In this document: in pieces, positions 41,969 to 50,377 of the stretch
Layout: each line of letters starts with the position of its first letter
How positions within the stretch are numbered: the first letter of the stretch is position 1
Assembly (NCBI RefSeq): GCF_900111315.1
Contig: NZ_FOGU01000008.1
Span: 62,001-126,000 of the forward strand
From: Tranquillimonas rosea
GTDB lineage: Bacteria; Pseudomonadota; Alphaproteobacteria; Rhodobacterales; Rhodobacteraceae
Length of the DNA stretch: 64,000 bases
Reading direction: 5' to 3'
Translations under genes and position numbers: made by a program
The notes under the pieces: model-generated
What the model saw: only the letters and a program-made list of their open reading frames with translations
The model's database searches: none
What the model was told of the DNA's origin: nothing

Positions 41969-42406
41969 TCACTGGTCCAGCCAGATCGTCACCGGCCCGT
42001 CGTTCACCAGGTGCACCGCCATGTCGGCGCCGAACCGTCCCGTGGCGATCGGCACGCCCTCGGCCTGCAACGCAGCGGCAAAGCGGGTGTAGGCGGCCTC
42101 GCCCTCCTCGGGCGGGGCGGCCTCGGAAAAGCCGGGACGGTTCCCGCGCGAGGTGTCGGCGGCCAGGGTGAACTGGCTCACCACCAACGCCGCGCCGCCC
42201 GCGTCCAGGACCGAGCGGTTCATCCGGTCGCGGTCGTCGCGGAACACCCGCAGCTTGGCGATCTTCGCGGCCATCTTCTCGGGCGCGTCGGCGGAATCGC
42301 CCTTCATCGCGCAGACCAGCACAAGCAGCCCGGCGCCGATCTCCCCCACCACGGCGCCGCCGATCTCGACGCGGGCGCCGGTGACGCGCTGGACTAGGGC
42401 CCTCAC
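41969..42406 (-). CDS. dtd: D-aminoacyl-tRNA deacylase Dtd
   Basis: 145 residues, exact family length. The two signature motifs SQFTLAAD and [10 protein letters not shown] (Gly-cisPro type) are intact. It hydrolyses D-amino acids and glycine mischarged on tRNA. The start is a GTG overlapping the kinase stop (GTGA), so expression is coupled to the PfkB gene. Upstream context is the SPFH/TelA operon, which may be read through into it. Confidence 0.94.
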   Translation of the reverse strand: MRALVQRVTGARVEIGGAVVGEIGAGLLVLVCAMKGDSADAPEKMAAKIAKLRVFRDDRDRMNRSVLDAGGAALVVSQFTLAADTSRGNRPGFSEAAPPEEGEAAYTRFAAALQAEGVPIATGRFGADMAVHLVNDGPVTIWLDQ

Positions 42407-43323
42407 AGCTCACCCCGCGTCGGCGGATTGGCCCCGGCGCGCGACACGGTGACCGCGGCCGCCCGGCTGCCCAGCGACAGCGCCGCCTCGATCGTCTCGG
42501 GGGGCAGGGCGGCCACGGCATCGCGCCCCAGCGCGCCCGCCTCGGCCAGCGCCGCCAGCACGCCCGCGTTGAACGTGTCGCCCGCGCCGACGGTGTCGAC
42601 CACCTCGACCCGTGCGGCTTGCACCGACACGGTGTGGTCCGCGGTATAGCCCGTGGCCCCCTTTGCCCCCTCGGTGATGCAGACCAGGCGCGGGCCCCGT
42701 TCCAGCAGACCGCGCGCCAGCGGCGCCACGTCGCCGTCGCCCTCAAGCCAGTGCAGGTCGTCGTCCGACAGCTTGACGATGTCCGCCGCCGCGATCATCC
42801 GCCCGATCCGGGCGCGATAGGCCGCCTCGTCGCGGATGAAGCCGGGGCGGATGTTGGGGTCCAGCATGATCGTGCGCCGCCCCGCCTCGCGCAGGGCCAG
42901 CGCCTCGTAGGCGCCGCCGCAGGGCTCGACCATCAGCGAGATGCCGCCCAGGAACAGCGCCTCGACCTCGTCGCCGGGCTGGGGCAGGTCGTCCGGCGTC
43001 AGCATCCGCGCGGCGGTGTTCTCGTCGTAGAAGGCATAGCTCGCCTGGCCGTCCACCAGCTGCACGAAGGCCAGGGTGGTGGGCCGGTCGGAGCGCTTGG
43101 CGGGCGAGGCATCGACGTGGCTGCGGGCCAGCGCGCCGGCCAGGATGTCGCCGAAGAAATCCGTCGAGAGGCCGCTGAAGAACGCGGTCGGCATCCCCAG
43201 CCGTCCCGCGGCGATCGCGGTGTTGAACACGGCGCCGCCGGCATGGGGGGCAAAGGCGGCCTCGCCCCCGTCGGTCTGCCTCGGCAGCATGTCGATCAGC
43301 GCCTCGCCGCAGCACATCAGCAT
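42403..43323 (-). CDS. PfkB family carbohydrate kinase (fructokinase-like)
   Basis: 306 residues from ATG 43323, with an alternative ATG two codons later. It begins [15 protein letters not shown], includes the [15 protein letters not shown] sugar-binding glycine motif, and ends with the PfkB signature 2 and anion hole [17 protein letters not shown] with the catalytic aspartate. It most resembles bacterial fructokinases, but substrate specificity cannot be proven from motifs. It overlaps dtd by 4 bases, and the zinc-ribbon gene lies 60 bases upstream on the same strand. Confidence 0.9.
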   Translation of the reverse strand: MLMCCGEALIDMLPRQTDGGEAAFAPHAGGAVFNTAIAAGRLGMPTAFFSGLSTDFFGDILAGALARSHVDASPAKRSDRPTTLAFVQLVDGQASYAFYDENTAARMLTPDDLPQPGDEVEALFLGGISLMVEPCGGAYEALALREAGRRTIMLDPNIRPGFIRDEAAYRARIGRMIAAADIVKLSDDDLHWLEGDGDVAPLARGLLERGPRLVCITEGAKGATGYTADHTVSVQAARVEVVDTVGAGDTFNAGVLAALAEAGALGRDAVAALPPETIEAALSLGSRAAAVTVSRAGANPPTRGEL

Positions 43324-43383
43324 GGTCGGATGTCCCTCTCCCTGTGGTCTTGCAGGCTTAGCGGTGCGCGGGCCGGCAGGCAA

Positions 43384-44487
43384 TCAGCCCTTGGCGACAT
43401 AGCCGGCGATCCCGGCGACGATCAGCCCCGCGACGACGGCCAGCGCGATCTTCCACGCAGACCACGGCCGCTCGCCCTGGACCCGCGCGGTCTGGCCGTT
43501 GACGACGAAGCGATAGGTCTCGCCCCGGAACTTGTAGGCGGCCAGCCATACCGGCAGCAGCACATGCTTGAAGGTCACGTCGCTGACGCTGGTGTCGATG
43601 GAATGGATGCGCTGCCGGTCGCCGCCGATGTCGAAGCGCACGTCGCGCTCGATCACCCGGTCCATCTTGCCCCGCGCCTCGGTAAAGCCCTCCTCGAGCC
43701 CGACGGCATAGCCCTCGGCCCGGAAGCCGGACAGGAAATCGGGGCGGTAGGGGACCAGCGCCGACAGGTCCCACGGTTCCAGCGCGTCGGTATGGTCCCG
43801 CGGCAGCGAGCGCGAGGCGACCACCAGTACGTCGTCGAAGAACCGCGCGACCTGTCCGGCGGCGGGACGCCAGCGGATCTTCTGCACCCGCCGCGTCTCG
43901 CGCTTGCCGTCGCGCATGACAGTCCGGTTCTCGTAATAGACCGTGCCGCGCTGCCCGCTATAGCGCGAGCGGGTGTCGGCATCGAAGGTCCAGTAGGGCA
44001 CGTAGATGCCCTGCATCCGCCGTCCCTTGCGGGCATAGGCCTTGAGTCCGTTGGGCGCGAACCACAGCGATCCCAGCCAGCGCGACATCGCCTCCTGCGC
44101 CGCCGCCTCGTCGACCGAGAAGGGCAGGACGCCGCGCGGCTTGATGTGGCGGTGGGTACCCGTGCCGGCGACGACCGGCGTGGCGCAGAACGGGCACTCC
44201 TTGGCGTGGGTCTCGGTGTCGAGCGCCACGTCCGCGCCGCAGTTCGGGCATTGCGAGACGCGGGTCTCCTCCATCTCGGCCTCGGGCAGCCGGGCGGCGA
44301 GGGCGGTGTCGAAATCCAGCTCGCGCAGCGGCGCGGTGGGCGATGGCGCGTCCTCCATCGGCGCGTCGGCGCCGCAATGGGCGCAATGCATCATCCCGCG
44401 TGCCGGGTCGAACCGCATGTCCGCGCCGCACGACTCACAGGGGAACCGGTGTTCGGCCGGGGGCGGCGGCGGCGTGGTGTCGGGCAT
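43384..44487 (-). CDS. Zinc-ribbon protein with C-terminal membrane helix
   Basis: 367 residues. Two zinc ribbons at the N-terminus (CESCGAD, then CAHCGAD, residues 17-40; CPNCGAD and CPFCATP, about 80-105), a central beta-rich domain (about 120-330) with SLWFAPNGLKAYARKGRRMQGIYVPYWTFDADTRSRYSG and LLPVWLAAYKFRGETYRFVVNGQTARVQGERP, and one membrane helix at about 340-362. The domain arrangement matches proteins often called primosomal protein N'-like zinc-ribbon proteins, a name probably borrowed wrongly. It begins 3 bases after the SPFH stop, as in similar pairs elsewhere (compare B. subtilis ydjG-ydjI). Likely a membrane-attached partner of the SPFH protein. Confidence 0.72.
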   Translation of the reverse strand: MPDTTPPPPPAEHRFPCESCGADMRFDPARGMMHCAHCGADAPMEDAPSPTAPLRELDFDTALAARLPEAEMEETRVSQCPNCGADVALDTETHAKECPFCATPVVAGTGTHRHIKPRGVLPFSVDEAAAQEAMSRWLGSLWFAPNGLKAYARKGRRMQGIYVPYWTFDADTRSRYSGQRGTVYYENRTVMRDGKRETRRVQKIRWRPAAGQVARFFDDVLVVASRSLPRDHTDALEPWDLSALVPYRPDFLSGFRAEGYAVGLEEGFTEARGKMDRVIERDVRFDIGGDRQRIHSIDTSVSDVTFKHVLLPVWLAAYKFRGETYRFVVNGQTARVQGERPWSAWKIALAVVAGLIVAGIAGYVAKG

Positions 44488-44490
44488 CGC

Positions 44491-45609
44491 TCAGGCGCCG
44501 GGCGGCGGGGGCGGCATGACGGTGAACAGCTGGGCCAGCTCGGTCACGTCCTCGGCCCGCTTCCAGCCGTCCTGGCCCTGGGTCCAGACATAGCTTTCGC
44601 GGGTCAGCGCGCCGTCGGTCACCATCCGCCCCATCCGCGCCTTCGAATAGGGGCCGTGGGTCTGCCCGTTCTCGGCGACGTGCCAGACATGCTCGACCGG
44701 CGGCGGCGGTGGCGGCGGCGCGGCGGCCTGCGGACGGGGCCCCCACGGGCCGGCCGGCTGCGCCTCGCCCGTCATCCGGCCAGCCATCGACAGGCCCAGC
44801 CCCGCGCCCAGCCCCTGCGCCATCGCGCCGCCCGCGCCGCTCTCGGCGCGGCCCAGGGCCTCGGCGGCCTGGAACTGCGTGTACTTGCCGATATCGCCCA
44901 CCACGCCCATCGAGGTGCGCCGGTCCATCGCCTTCTCGACCTCGGCGGGCAGCGAGATGTTCTCGATATACAACTCGGGCATGGTCAGCCCGTATTCCGC
45001 GATCGTCTCGGAGATGCCCTGCGCCAGCAGCTTGCCCAGCTCGGCGGTGTTGGCCGCCATGTCCAGCACCGGGATCCCCGAGCCCGCGACGATGCGCGAG
45101 AACTCCTGCACGATCACGTTGCGGATCTGGAAGGACACCTCGTCGCGGGTGAACTCGCCGTCAGTGCCCACGATCTCGGTCAGGAAGCGGCCGGGATCGG
45201 TGACCTTGACGGTGTAGGTGCCGTAGGCGCGCAGACGCGTGGGCCCGAACTCGGGGTCACGCAGCATCACCGGGTTCTTGGTGCCCCACTTGAGATCGGT
45301 GAAGCGCGCGGTCGAGACGAAGTAGATCTCGGACTTGAACGGCGAGCGAAAGCCGTGGTCCCAGTGCTGGAGCGAGGTCAGCACCGGCATGTTGTTGGTC
45401 TCGAGCATGTAGAGCCCCGGCGTGAACACGTCGGCCAGCTGCCCCTCGTGGACGAAGACGGCGGCCTGTCCCTCGCGCACGGTCAGCTTGGCGCCGTACT
45501 TGATCTCGTGGCCCTCGCGCTCGAACCGCCAGACCATCGTGTCGCGGGTGTCGTCCGTCCAGTGGATGACGTCGATCAGCTGGCCGCTGAGGAAATCCAG
45601 TATGCCCAT
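44491..45609 (-). CDS. SPFH-domain protein with C-terminal GYF-like domain (YdjI-like)
   Basis: 372 residues from ATG 45609. The N-terminal about 300 residues are an SPFH/Band-7-type fold of the YdjI group (MGILDFLSGQLIDVIHW, VWRFERE--EIKYGAKLTVREGQAAVFV, VTDPGRFLTEIVG), which the literature also labels virion-core-like without implying a virus. A linker of Pro-rich sequence (about 300-315) leads to a GYF_2-like domain (HVWHVAENGQTHGPYS, then DGALTRESYVW). The protein lacks a membrane helix, so it presumably assembles on the membrane with the zinc-ribbon partner. The start codon is inside a 14-base tandem duplication (see repeat entry). Confidence 0.8.
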   Translation of the reverse strand: MGILDFLSGQLIDVIHWTDDTRDTMVWRFEREGHEIKYGAKLTVREGQAAVFVHEGQLADVFTPGLYMLETNNMPVLTSLQHWDHGFRSPFKSEIYFVSTARFTDLKWGTKNPVMLRDPEFGPTRLRAYGTYTVKVTDPGRFLTEIVGTDGEFTRDEVSFQIRNVIVQEFSRIVAGSGIPVLDMAANTAELGKLLAQGISETIAEYGLTMPELYIENISLPAEVEKAMDRRTSMGVVGDIGKYTQFQAAEALGRAESGAGGAMAQGLGAGLGLSMAGRMTGEAQPAGPWGPRPQAAAPPPPPPPVEHVWHVAENGQTHGPYSKARMGRMVTDGALTRESYVWTQGQDGWKRAEDVTELAQLFTVMPPPPPGA

Positions 45610-45654
45610 TCGTGTATGCCCATTTGTGCATGCTCTGTGCACGCCCGGTGCACG
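45601..45654. repeat. 14-base tandem duplication and four GTGYAYG motifs at the SPFH start
   Basis: The + strand reads TATGCCCATTCGTG at 45601-45614 and TATGCCCATTTGTG at 45615-45628, 13 of 14 identical. The first copy contains the SPFH start codon (CAT at 45607-45609 on this strand). Four motifs GTGTATG, GTGCATG, GTGCACG, GTGCACG begin at 45612, 45626, 45637 and 45648. The second copy carries another ATG in a different frame. There is no clear Shine-Dalgarno sequence next to the start. Confidence 0.6.
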
Positions 45655-45663
45655 TCCTGTGAC

Positions 45664-46614
45664 TCACGTCTCGGTGCCGAGAATCTCCCGTGCGATCTCG
45701 GTCGCGACCTCGCGCGCTTCCTCGACACCCATACCCGGACGCATGCGCGGGTCATACAGCATCTTCAGCAATTGCTCGTCATGCGTCGTCAGAAGACCGA
45801 ACTCCTCGTCGTCGTTGAACACCGAAGGCCGCGCCGAAGGCGAGTCGTTCGACAGCCCCATCCCCTGCGCCAGCTCCTCGTGGATGCACGACAGCCGCAA
45901 CAGGTCCGGATGCTCGGCCCGGATGATCGCCACGGCCCGTGTATAGGCACCGGTATTGGCGGGATCCAAAGCGAAAACAAGGCAGTAGTTGGTGCGGGGC
46001 AGCTCCGTCACCGTCCTGATGGCGGCGTCCGAGATGCCCGGCAGGATTGTCCGCAGCTGCGGTCCGAGAGCGCGGCGTTCCTCTTCGGTGACGACGAAGA
46101 CGTGGTAGTTGCCGTCCGCCTCGACCTGCCGGATCGGGTGCCCGCTGACCCGCGACAGCCGGTTGGCGTACGAGATGATCGCGTTGCGGTCGCGCGTCTG
46201 CTTCGCCGGCGGCACCGCCTCGCCAATCTCGATCTGCATGTCGATCGGCATCTCCCAGCGATGCAGTTGACTCGCCGTCTGCCGCGCCACGATCTGCCCG
46301 CTCACCGTCGCGTATTCCTCGTAGAGCGCGATCCGGACGAAGTTCTCGACCAGCTGCCGCACGTCGTAGGGCGTGTCCGGCCCGCCCCCGTCCGTTCGCA
46401 GAAGTCCTTGCGCCACAAGGGATCTTTGCACGCCGTCGTAATACGAGACCAGCTCGGGGTCCTGCGTGCGCGAGCGCTCCGGCTCCGGTGCCGGCGGCTC
46501 CGGGGCGGGCGGGCGTTCGGGGCGCGCCGCAGGCCGCGGCACGGGGTCGACCGGCGCCGTCTGGGCGCAGGCCGCCAGCGTCGCGAGCAGCGCGAATCGA
46601 GTCGCGAGGGCCAT
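45664..46614 (-). CDS. DUF2927 lipoprotein
   Basis: 316 residues. A short signal ends in the lipobox LAAC (cysteine about residue 16), followed by a Pro/Glu-rich linker (about 20-50) and the DUF2927 domain (LVENFVRIALYEEYA, then HRWEMPIDMQIEIGE, and the C-terminal HEELAQGMGLSNDSP segment, in which HEELAQ resembles a metal-binding H-E---). It should be an exported, probably outer- or inner-membrane lipoprotein. The function is unknown and the family is common in Rhodobacteraceae. It lies 13 bases after telA and 54 before the SPFH gene, so it belongs to the same operon. Confidence 0.78.
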   Translation of the reverse strand: MALATRFALLATLAACAQTAPVDPVPRPAARPERPPAPEPPAPEPERSRTQDPELVSYYDGVQRSLVAQGLLRTDGGGPDTPYDVRQLVENFVRIALYEEYATVSGQIVARQTASQLHRWEMPIDMQIEIGEAVPPAKQTRDRNAIISYANRLSRVSGHPIRQVEADGNYHVFVVTEEERRALGPQLRTILPGISDAAIRTVTELPRTNYCLVFALDPANTGAYTRAVAIIRAEHPDLLRLSCIHEELAQGMGLSNDSPSARPSVFNDDEEFGLLTTHDEQLLKMLYDPRMRPGMGVEEAREVATEIAREILGTET

Positions 46615-46627
46615 TCTTACGTGCCTT

Positions 46628-47818
46628 TCAACGCTCCGGCACGGCGCCGCCCGTGGCCGCCCCGGTCTTGTCCTGCCGCGTCCGCGCGGCGGAGAGCGCG
46701 GACTTCAGCTCGGTTTCCATCTTGTGCAGCTCGTCCTCCGCCGCCGCGCGCCGCTCCTTGCCTTCGTCGGCGATCTGCAGGCTTTCCTCGATCGTGGCGA
46801 TCAGATCCGCGTTGGCGGCCTTCACCGCCTCGATATCGAAGACGCCGCGCTCCATCTCCTGCCGCACGGTCTGGTTGGCTTCGCGCAGGTTCTTGGCGTT
46901 CGCGGTCAGAAGGTCGTTGGTCAGGTCGTTCGCGCCCTTCACGGCGTCGGCGGCCTGTTTCGAGCGCTGGATCGTCACGGCCTGCGCCAGCTGCGTCTCC
47001 CACAGGGGCACGGTGTTGACGAGGGTCGAGTTGATCTTGGTGAGCAGCGACTTGTCGTTCTCCTGCACCAGCCGGATCGAGGGCAGCGACTGCATCGTCA
47101 CCTGCCGCGTCAGCTTGAGGTCATGCACCCGCCGTTCCAGATCGTCGCGGGCGGCGCGCAGGTCGCGCAGTTCCTGCGCGCGCATCACAGCCTCGCCCTC
47201 GGGGGCGCCGTCGGCCTCGGCCTGCTTGGCGGGGATGTCAGTCTGGTCCAGCCGCCGCAGCTTTTCCTCGCCCGCCGCGATGTAGAGCGCGAGCTCGTCG
47301 TAGAAGGCCAGCGTCTTGTCGTAGAGGATGTCGAGCGACTTGATGTCCTTCATCAGCCGGTGCTCGTGTTCCAAGAGTTCGCCGGTGATCCGGTCGATCT
47401 GCGTCTGGACCTCCTCGTAGCGGGCTACGAACTTGGACATCGGAGCGGCGCGGCCGAGCATCTTTTCCCACCACGAGCGGTCGCGGCGCACGTCCAGCTC
47501 GCTGACCGAGAATCCGCGCAGGGTGCTGACCATGTCGCGCAGGGACTGTCCGGCGGGGCCGATGTCCTTGTTCTGCACGTCGGCCAGCATCGACTGGCTG
47601 ATCTGCTGCAACTCGCTCTGCGAGGCCGAACCGAACGAGACGATGGAATTGGCATCGCCGATATCCAGCTCGGCCAGGCGCCGCTCGATCTCGGCGGTCT
47701 GGTTTGGGGCGGCGTCGGCGTAGTTGACCGAGTCGGCGGCCGGCTCGGCGAGCGGCTGAGTCGCATCGCGAAGCGCGGCCTCGTCGGCCTCGGCCCTCTT
47801 GCGCACGGTGTCGGACAT
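46628..47818 (-). CDS. telA: TelA/KlaA-like toxic-anion-resistance protein
   Basis: 396 residues from ATG 47818, with an AGGAA 7 bases upstream. A TTG 21 bases earlier is weaker. The family blocks are visible: ISQSMLADVQNKDIGPAGQSLRDMV, RAAPMSKFVARYEEVQTQIDRITGELLEHEHRLMKDI and VTMQSLPSIRLVQENDKSLLTKINSTLVNTVPLWE. The protein is nearly all helical and cytoplasmic. Originally linked to tellurite and colicin resistance on plasmids; chromosomal members are now seen as parts of stress or envelope-related clusters. It follows the XpaC gene, the usual TelA partner. Confidence 0.88.
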   Translation of the reverse strand: MSDTVRKRAEADEAALRDATQPLAEPAADSVNYADAAPNQTAEIERRLAELDIGDANSIVSFGSASQSELQQISQSMLADVQNKDIGPAGQSLRDMVSTLRGFSVSELDVRRDRSWWEKMLGRAAPMSKFVARYEEVQTQIDRITGELLEHEHRLMKDIKSLDILYDKTLAFYDELALYIAAGEEKLRRLDQTDIPAKQAEADGAPEGEAVMRAQELRDLRAARDDLERRVHDLKLTRQVTMQSLPSIRLVQENDKSLLTKINSTLVNTVPLWETQLAQAVTIQRSKQAADAVKGANDLTNDLLTANAKNLREANQTVRQEMERGVFDIEAVKAANADLIATIEESLQIADEGKERRAAAEDELHKMETELKSALSAARTRQDKTGAATGGAVPER

Positions 47819-47851
47819 CTGCGGGTTCCTCGTGGACAAAGCGTTCGGGGT

Positions 47852-48754
47852 CTATTCCAGCGCCACGCCCTCGCGGGCGAGCCGGTCGCGCAGCACGCCG
47901 ATCTCGACGTCCAGGTCCGACCGGTCCTCGAGCAGCAGCTTGCGGTTCTTGGCGGCGAAATTCTCTTCCAGGTCGTCGAGCAGGGCGAGGTAATCCTTGC
48001 GGGCGCCGGGCGTGCCGCCGCGCTCGGCGAGGTCGGCATACTTCACCGTCGCGTCCCGCGCGCCCAGTAGGTAGACGCCCAGGTAGCGGCGTGCCGCGGT
48101 CAGGTCTCGGGGATCCTCCTCGACCGCGCGGCAGGTCTCGCGCGCGGTGGCGGCAAAGCGGTCGACCCGCGCCTCCAAAGCCCGGTCGCCGGCCCGCTCG
48201 ATCGCCGTGCGCATGGAGGTGAGGTATCCCTCGGCCTCGTCGACGACGCGGGCCACACGGTCGCTCTGGAAGCTGTCGACGCCGTGGGAGCCCTTGTCGC
48301 GCAGCGGGTCCGGCCCGAACGAGAACAGATGCAGCCCGCCGCCCAGCACCGCGAAGATCGCCGGCGCCACGGCGCTGCCGCCGTCGAGCGCGGCGACGGC
48401 AAGGCCCAGACCGGTCAGCACGCTGCCGAAGATCTTGCGCGGGATGGCGGGCCGTTTGGCGACCTTGCGCGCCTCATAGGCCTCCTGCGCGAGGATGCCC
48501 TCGCGCGTCATCCACGCTCCGCCGAACAGCAGACCGGCCCCGCCCAGGTTCAGGGCAAGGCCTGTCGGGTCCTGCCCGAAGGCGAAGAGGATCAGCGGAA
48601 TCGGCGCGACGAACAGCAGGTTGACCCGGCCGCCCGCACGGCTGCGGCGCTTGCCGCGATAGGGGCGGGGCGCGTCGGACGGACGCGGCCGGTCGCCGTC
48701 GGTGGGGCTGAAGCGTCCGCCAAACCGTTCGGCCAAGATCAGGCGCCTCCCCAT
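47852..48754 (-). CDS. XpaC-family protein (5-bromo-4-chloroindolyl phosphate hydrolysis protein family)
   Basis: 300 residues from ATG 48754. A positively charged N-terminus, two membrane helices (about 55-100), a third stretch (about 120-150), and then a helical cytoplasmic domain (about 170-300) with a charged tail. This is the XpaC plan, always next to TelA in known clusters. Despite the name, no phosphatase motif is visible. It probably anchors TelA at the membrane. The start lies inside the preceding small membrane gene by 16 bases. Confidence 0.8.
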   Translation of the reverse strand: MGRRLILAERFGGRFSPTDGDRPRPSDAPRPYRGKRRSRAGGRVNLLFVAPIPLILFAFGQDPTGLALNLGGAGLLFGGAWMTREGILAQEAYEARKVAKRPAIPRKIFGSVLTGLGLAVAALDGGSAVAPAIFAVLGGGLHLFSFGPDPLRDKGSHGVDSFQSDRVARVVDEAEGYLTSMRTAIERAGDRALEARVDRFAATARETCRAVEEDPRDLTAARRYLGVYLLGARDATVKYADLAERGGTPGARKDYLALLDDLEENFAAKNRKLLLEDRSDLDVEIGVLRDRLAREGVALE

Positions 48755-48939
48755 ACGGAGACGTAGAGAATCAGTGCCATCAGGACTGCAAAGGCCAGTT
48801 TCTGCATCGTCTCGCCCCCGAATTCGGCCGAACGCACCCGTCCGGCTGCCTGCACCGCATGGCCAAGAGCGCGTCCCGCCGCGATGACGATAAACGCCAC
48901 CAGTGCGACCGTCACGATTGCGATTGCAAGCCTGGCCAT
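48739..48939 (-). CDS. Small membrane protein upstream of xpaC
   Basis: 66 residues from ATG 48939 (or 77 from 48972). Two hydrophobic stretches, LAIAIVTVALVAFIVIAAGRAL and LAFAVLMALILYVSVWGGA, separated by a short charged loop (RSAEFGGETM). It overlaps the XpaC start by 16 bases, so the two are coupled. Unrecognised. It could be a regulator or stabiliser of XpaC, or the first gene of the whole TelA/SPFH set. Codon use and third-base GC look coding. Confidence 0.6.
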   Translation of the reverse strand: MARLAIAIVTVALVAFIVIAAGRALGHAVQAAGRVRSAEFGGETMQKLAFAVLMALILYVSVWGGA

Positions 48940-49047
48940 TCGCGCCCCCAGCCGTCCACTGCGCCGCAGCATAAAGCAAGCGGAATATCGCTTCCAGCCA
49001 AGCCGACGGCGTTGTGTTCGAACGTTCCGCGACGGGGGCCTGTTCCC

Positions 49048-49824
49048 TCAGCGCCGGCGGCGTCGCGGGGGCGCGCGCTTGGGCTTTTCGCCGCCGCCTT
49101 CGCCAAGCTGATCGCGCAGCACGCGCGGCTTGACCTCCTCGACGGTGTCCTCGGCCAGGTTGCCCAACTGGAACGGTCCGTAACTGATACGGATGAGACG
49201 ATTAACGCTCAGCCCCACGGCTTCGGCGGCGCGGCGAATCTCGCGGTTGCGGCCCTCGCGCAGCGCGATGGTCAGCCATGCGTTCGCGCCCTGCTGCCGG
49301 TCGAGCGAGGCGGTCATCGGCTGGAACCGCTCGCCCTCGATCACCAGGCCCTTGCGCATCGGCTCGAGGTCCGAGTCGGTTGGCGCGCCCTTCACGCGGA
49401 CGCGGTACTTGCGCAGCCAGCCGGTCGAGGGCAGCTCCAGCTTCCGCTTCAGGCCGCCGTCGTTGGTCAGCAGCAACAGTCCCTCGGAGTTCAGGTCCAG
49501 CCGCCCGATGCTCATCACGCGCGGCAGGTGGTCGGGCAGCGCGTCGAAGATCGTCTTGCGGCCCTTCTCGTCCCGTGCCGTGGTCACCAGACCCGCCGGC
49601 TTGTGATAGAGCCACAGCCGCGCGTCATCGGGCGCCTCGACCGGCTTGCCGTCCACCGTGACGCGGTCGGAGGCGGTGACGTTCAGCGCCGGGCTGTCGA
49701 TGCGCTTGCCGTTCACCGCCACGCGGCCGTCGGCGATCATGCGCTCTGCATCGCGGCGGCTCGCGATGCCGGCGCGGGAGAGGACCTTGGCGATCCGGTC
49801 GCCGGGGGGAGGTGTCTGGCTCAT
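49048..49824 (-). CDS. 16S/23S rRNA pseudouridine synthase (RsuA/RluB family)
   Basis: 258 residues from ATG 49824. N-terminal S4 domain (IAKVLSRAGIASRRDAERMIADGRVAVNG), then the catalytic block IGRLDLNSEGLLLLTNDG containing the conserved aspartate, ALREGRNREIRRAAEAVG, and a basic C-terminal tail rich in Arg and Pro (about 25 residues). The GRxxQ/GRN-IRR block and tail fit RluB (23S U2605) better than RsuA, but the exact target cannot be fixed. Divergent from tadA, with a 93-base gap. Confidence 0.92.
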   Translation of the reverse strand: MSQTPPPGDRIAKVLSRAGIASRRDAERMIADGRVAVNGKRIDSPALNVTASDRVTVDGKPVEAPDDARLWLYHKPAGLVTTARDEKGRKTIFDALPDHLPRVMSIGRLDLNSEGLLLLTNDGGLKRKLELPSTGWLRKYRVRVKGAPTDSDLEPMRKGLVIEGERFQPMTASLDRQQGANAWLTIALREGRNREIRRAAEAVGLSVNRLIRISYGPFQLGNLAEDTVEEVKPRVLRDQLGEGGGEKPKRAPPRRRRR

Positions 49825-49917
49825 GCCTCTCCCATAGCGGGCCGCGGCGGACATGACAAAGCCCCTCTGAGCCTCCGGGCGCTTGCGGCGGCGGGGCCTG
49901 GGCTGCATGACGGGGCC

Positions 49918-50367
49918 ATGACCTTCACCAGCCACATGCCCCTGGCCCTGGACGAGGCACGCGCCGCGGCGGCGCGGGGCGAAGTGCCGGTGGGCGCCGT
50001 GGTCGTGGCGCCGGACGGGAGGGTGCTGGCCCACGCGGGCAACGAGACCCGCGGGCGCAACGATCCGACCGCGCATGCCGAACTGCTGGCGATCCGCGCG
50101 GCCTGCGCCGCGCTGGGGCAGGAGCGGCTGACGGGCTGCGCGCTGTACGTCACGCTCGAGCCTTGCGCGATGTGCGCCGCCGCCATCGCCGCGTCGCGGA
50201 TCGCGCGGCTGTACTATGGCGCGGCCGATCCGAAATCGGGCGGTGTGGCCCATGGCGCGCGGGTGTTCGCGCATCCGCAGGCTCATCACGCGCCCGAGGT
50301 CTATGACGGCATCGCCGCCGAGGCGGCCGCGGCGCTGCTGACGGAGTTCTTCGCCGCGCGCCGCTGA
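49918..50367 (+). CDS. tadA: tRNA-specific adenosine deaminase TadA
   Basis: 149 residues from ATG 49918. The deaminase zinc site is complete: TAHAELLAI (His and catalytic Glu) and LEPCAMCAAAI (two Cys). The family tail (GAADPKSGGVAHGARVFAHPQAHHAPEVYDGI) matches TadA, which converts A34 to inosine in tRNA-Arg(ACG). The start follows the end of a non-coding stretch, and the frame upstream has no homology. Essential in most bacteria. Confidence 0.95.
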   Translation: MTFTSHMPLALDEARAAAARGEVPVGAVVVAPDGRVLAHAGNETRGRNDPTAHAELLAIRAACAALGQERLTGCALYVTLEPCAMCAAAIAASRIARLYYGAADPKSGGVAHGARVFAHPQAHHAPEVYDGIAAEAAAALLTEFFAARR

Positions 50368-50377
50368 TCCGTCCGGA

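Noticed and set aside
44491-45609. Prophage or virus remnant suggested by the virion-core-like label of YdjI
   Set aside because: No phage genes, no integrase, and normal GC and codon use around it. The label comes from fold similarity only.
42619-47019. A very long (1466-codon) open frame on the plus strand opposite dtd, the kinase, the SPFH gene and telA
   Set aside because: Its protein has no family similarity and skewed composition, and it exactly shadows well-supported minus-strand genes. High GC makes such frames common.
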